From an uncultured Clostridia bacterium (GTDB lineage: Bacteria; Bacillota; Clostridia; Oscillospirales; CAG-272), in assembly GCA_947630625.1 (NCBI GenBank), contig CANRIL010000004.1, positions 51,491-115,490 of the forward strand: DNA of 64,000 bases. Direction: 5' to 3'. Shown piece after piece: positions 61,538-64,000 of the stretch (positions are counted from its first letter, which is position 1; each line of letters opens with the position of its first letter). The notes under the pieces are model-generated. The model was not told the DNA's origin, did no database searches, and worked only from the letters and a program-made list of their open reading frames with translations. The translations under genes were made by a program, and so were the position numbers.

Positions 61538-62638
61538 TTATTTTTCCTCATATGATGACAACCTTATTTCATGCCTCTGACGTATCAGTTTATTGATCTC
61601 CTCCGGCTCCTTAAGCCGGGGATTTTCCATATTATCATCGAGCAGCGTATCAGGACGCACGCCCGCCGCTTCGAACAGTTTTTTCGCGTCGAAGCATGAA
61701 AGAAAAGCGCCTGCAAGGTTAAAATAACCGTCCACGTCGTTGAGATAATTCTTCCGCTCCAGCCCGCGCCAGAAGCGCTGCGCCTCGCTTTCGTCGTTTA
61801 TCGTGAATGATCCGTCTATATCCGAATTTTTAGAAGCGCGAAAGCTTTCAAGCGCCAACGTAAACCGATATGTCCAGCCGACATAGTCAATGATATTGCG
61901 GTTGAAATCCTTCCACTCAAAATATCTGATCGGTAGAAATCCGCACCGGCGCAGCGTCTCGATATCCGGCGGGCAATCTGAGACAAGATCGTAAAACGCA
62001 TAAACCGAGTTCTCTTCATATAGATCGGGAAGATATTTCGAATACGGCGTTTTCTCGCTTCCAACACAGAGGATCGCCATATATTTCCCCTGGGCATTCC
62101 ATTCCGAAGGAAGCTCGGCTGCCGTCCCGGCCAGTTTATCATCCTGATACATAAACGGATCGTTCAAATATTTCATCTTCCAAAACTCGGATTCATCGTT
62201 TATATGTGCCCTGAATATCACGATCTGCCCGACTTTGTGTTTAGGCTTCGCGAGTCGCTTTTTAGGCAGGTTGACCGGCGGCATCGGGGAGTTCAAACGA
62301 TTCTTAAGCTGCTCCAAAACGGCGAGTCTTCTTTTTACATCGGACGGATTCCCCATTTCCTCCCAATCGGAAATGCCTGCATGCTCGTCCAGAAGCTTAA
62401 GCGTTTTTTCCCTGATCTCCGAAGACAAAATCCCGCGCTTCCATTGCCAGTCTGACAGCGCATACCAAAATGAAGCCGCGTCGTCGTCAATTACTTCGGC
62501 ATCAGCGACCTCCGCGAATTCTTCAAAAACGATGCGGTTCCCCTCGGATACGCTCGTAAACGGGAAAATCATACCGCAAAAATCCCTTACGTCCTCAGCC
62601 GTATCGTTTGAATAAATACCCGTTCCCCATGCTCCCAT
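61538..62638 (-). CDS. DUF4259-domain protein
   Basis: A 366-residue soluble protein. The N-terminus MGAWGTGIYSNDTAEDVRDFC matches the DUF4259 pattern over about 110 residues; the remaining 250 are unassigned, with aromatic-rich motifs (RYFEWKDFNRNIIDYVGWTYRF). DUF4259 proteins are common in bacteria and sometimes sit among immunity genes; no role is proven. GGAGA precedes the ATG. It may be transcribed from a distant promoter (62923-62951) through a long leader. Confidence 0.75.
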   Translation of the reverse strand: MGAWGTGIYSNDTAEDVRDFCGMIFPFTSVSEGNRIVFEEFAEVADAEVIDDDAASFWYALSDWQWKRGILSSEIREKTLKLLDEHAGISDWEEMGNPSDVKRRLAVLEQLKNRLNSPMPPVNLPKKRLAKPKHKVGQIVIFRAHINDESEFWKMKYLNDPFMYQDDKLAGTAAELPSEWNAQGKYMAILCVGSEKTPYSKYLPDLYEENSVYAFYDLVSDCPPDIETLRRCGFLPIRYFEWKDFNRNIIDYVGWTYRFTLALESFRASKNSDIDGSFTINDESEAQRFWRGLERKNYLNDVDGYFNLAGAFLSCFDAKKLFEAAGVRPDTLLDDNMENPRLKEPEEINKLIRQRHEIRLSSYEEK

Positions 62639-62731
62639 ATGTAAGTCTCCTTTTAATTATGTAAACTTTCCGGTCGGTAAAAATAATACAAGCCTTCGAT
62701 CAAGTTTTATGTTGCGGAATCATACGCGTTT

Positions 62732-62857
62732 TCATCCGTCGTCAGCTATGAACATTTTATATATGAACTGCGCTTCGTCTTCGATTTTGTAACAGATGGT
62801 CACATCTCGCACATCAACAGCATGGGCGTCCTCTTTTTCATGTTTATATGAATAGGC
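62732..62857 (-). pseudogene. Possible gene remnant, 41 codons without start
   Basis: A frame open from just after a TAA to a TGA reads like protein (DVRDVTICYKIEDEAQFIYK), with codons like the neighbours. It has no ATG and no ribosome site; only internal GTGs. A +1 frame continues DENAYDSAT just past the stop, which suggests a frameshifted C-terminal fragment. It lies in the leader between the 62.9-kb promoter and the DUF4259 gene. Parent family not recognised. Confidence 0.3.
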
Positions 62858-62911
62858 TTAAGCTTGCGTCGGTTTGCGGCGCAGCTTGCCGCTTTATAGC
62901 ACAGTCTTATT

Positions 62912-62947
62912 CTCTTATTAAGAGTATACATCACAATCATAAGATTG
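62912..62947. promoter_or_regulatory. Two palindromes over the 62.9-kb promoter
   Basis: CTCTTA-T-TAAGAG (62912-62924) lies just after the -10 box (minus strand) and CAATC-ATAA-GATTG (62934-62947) lies in the spacer and -35. Both look like operator half-site pairs. Confidence 0.5.
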
Positions 62948-62951
62948 TCAA
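62923..62951 (-). promoter_or_regulatory. Minus-strand promoter far upstream of the DUF4259 gene
   Basis: TTGACA (62951-62946), 17-bp spacer, TATACT (62928-62923). The next certain start codon on this strand is 285 bp away. Confidence 0.75.
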
Positions 62952-63091
62952 TAGATATACAAAAATTTTTGAAAAACTTTTCCGGCTTTTAATGATAGTC
63001 TGCCGCTTTTATATGATAAACCGCAATTTTTATCAATCATGTTCTTTGTTTTTGTGATAAAATACATTTGTGATCACAGAAAGGAAACGTC

Positions 63092-63925
63092 ATGGAAAGC
63101 CTCGGCACAATCGGGAAAGCGATAGATTATATCGAAGAAAATCTCAAAAACGATATCAGCATAGGTCAGGTCGCCGCCGCGATCGGCTATTCTGAATATC
63201 ATTTCCTGCGCATTTTTAAAAAACTCGTGGGGCTGACTCCCGCAAGCTACATCCGAAAACGCCGCATTTCCGAAATAGTAGCTCGCATGGAGACAGAAAG
63301 CCGCCCGATATGCGACATCGCGTTTGAATACGGCTTCAACTCAAAGGAAAATTTTATACGCGCGTTCAAGGCAGAACACCGCATTCTTCCGACGGAATAC
63401 AGGCGCTCGAAAAACAGTCTCTTTTTGTATGGCAGATTTGAGCTCTTCCCAAAAGGCAGCGAGTTTCTGTGCGACATCATTGATCTTGACCCTTTCGCGG
63501 TCGTCGCCTTCCCAAGCGACGAGGAATTTCCGCCGAACTTCTGGAACAAATATAACGCGCGCGGTCTTTCAAAAACGCTTTCAGGCGGTAGGCAAATCGT
63601 CGATTACGGCGTCTGCCTTTGGAACGCGGAGAAAGAAAAGCTCGACTACTGGATAGGTGTCTCCGAGCATGATGCCGAAGGAGATAAAAGCGGCACGTCC
63701 AGGATCAATATTTCCGGCGGACTGTACGCGGTTTTCAGGACACCGGCGGCGACACATTTTGATTTTGTCAAAACGATCCGCAGGACATGGGACTATATAA
63801 AAAATGTCTGGCTCCCCGAAAGCCGATTTGAGCGGCGCGATGATTACGAGCTTGAATGCTACGTCGAGGAAAGCAGACAATTTTCCGAAACTATATACGT
63901 TCCTATAAAACTCAAAGAAACATAA
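63092..63925 (+). CDS. AraC-family regulator with GyrI-like effector domain
   Basis: A 277-residue transcription factor: two AraC helix-turn-helix motifs in residues about 8-105 (ISIGQVAAAIGYSEYHFLRIFKK; ICDIAFEYGFNSKENFIRAFK), then a GyrI/SOUL-like small-molecule-binding domain (about 115-277). Rob/MarA-type regulators with this layout control drug and stress genes. AAAGGA precedes the ATG. Adjacent and divergent to the DUF4259 gene across 453 bp, so regulation of that gene is possible. Target unknown. Confidence 0.9.
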   Translation: MESLGTIGKAIDYIEENLKNDISIGQVAAAIGYSEYHFLRIFKKLVGLTPASYIRKRRISEIVARMETESRPICDIAFEYGFNSKENFIRAFKAEHRILPTEYRRSKNSLFLYGRFELFPKGSEFLCDIIDLDPFAVVAFPSDEEFPPNFWNKYNARGLSKTLSGGRQIVDYGVCLWNAEKEKLDYWIGVSEHDAEGDKSGTSRINISGGLYAVFRTPAATHFDFVKTIRRTWDYIKNVWLPESRFERRDDYELECYVEESRQFSETIYVPIKLKET

Positions 63926-64000
63926 AGACCTGCTAACAAAAGTCAAGCTCCAAAATGAAAAAAGGTGAGATTTTTTAAAAGCATCATGCAGGGACGGCGA

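Larger units (their letters stand above)
62639..63091. other. 453-bp gene-free stretch
   Basis: AT-rich. Contains the remnant frame (62732-62857), the minus-strand promoter with two palindromes (62912-62951), and the leader of the AraC-type gene. No strong plus-strand promoter was identified for the latter. Confidence 0.55.

Overview
The window looks like a chromosomal segment of a spore-forming Clostridia-class Firmicute with fairly high GC. Evidence: PolC-type replicase, the pro-sigma-E / SpoIIGA pair of sporulation, the dgt-dnaG-rpoD cluster, an archaeal/eukaryotic-type prolyl-tRNA synthetase, an ECF-transporter S component next to a DUF3842 gene, and surface proteins with Thr/Glu/Pro-rich tails. 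I see no tRNA or rRNA gene, CRISPR array, insertion sequence or prophage. Most of the window is core housekeeping DNA with short accessory stretches between operons.

Layout. 1-8.8 kb: truncated peptide-binding lipoprotein, CBS protein, GH27 alpha-galactosidase with a zinc-ribbon protein, rodA-like gene and proS, then an operon of two unknown membrane proteins and homoserine dehydrogenase. 8.9-17.8 kb: SAM-dependent-methyltransferase-like gene coupled to type II pantothenate kinase, HAD phosphatase, SH3b protein, discoidin-like lipoprotein, a LexA-like S24 repressor overlapping an ABC-type ATPase gene, and an ECF S component behind a riboswitch-like leader. 18-31.4 kb: polC, then the conserved minus-strand series rpsB-tsf / pyrH-frr-uppS-cdsA-dxr-rseP-ispG (translation, nucleotide, isoprenoid and envelope functions). 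31.5-41.7 kb: orphan binding lipoprotein, rpoD-dnaG-dgt, YigZ and HflX, rpmE, sigE-spoIIGA.

41.9-51.9 kb: a TPR-SUFU-DUF2185 protein of the immunity type, an ABC half-exporter, aspartokinase, HIT protein, an amidohydrolase with an FkbM methyltransferase, and a PP-loop tRNA thiolase with a TcdA-like protein. 52.2-60.5 kb: rpsU, a CBM-like surface protein with a sorting tail, an SAH/MTA deaminase next to a short-form adenosylhomocysteinase, metallophosphoesterase, DUF4416, RqcH, GNAT and Nudix. 60.5-64 kb: unknown membrane protein, DUF4259 protein and an AraC/GyrI-like regulator.

Regulation is unusually readable. I located 20 two-box sigma-A-type promoters, 19 of them with a 17-bp spacer and 13 with a TGN extended -10. 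Several carry palindromes over the -10 or start site (rpmE, the 60.6-kb membrane protein, the promoter upstream of the DUF4259 gene, proS), and another palindrome lies upstream of dgt. The best candidate for something undescribed is the roughly 140-nt leader of the ECF transporter gene (17210-17350), which has a compact folded 5' part, two mutually exclusive hairpins and a terminator directly before the ribosome binding site. No complete novel multi-gene system is evident.
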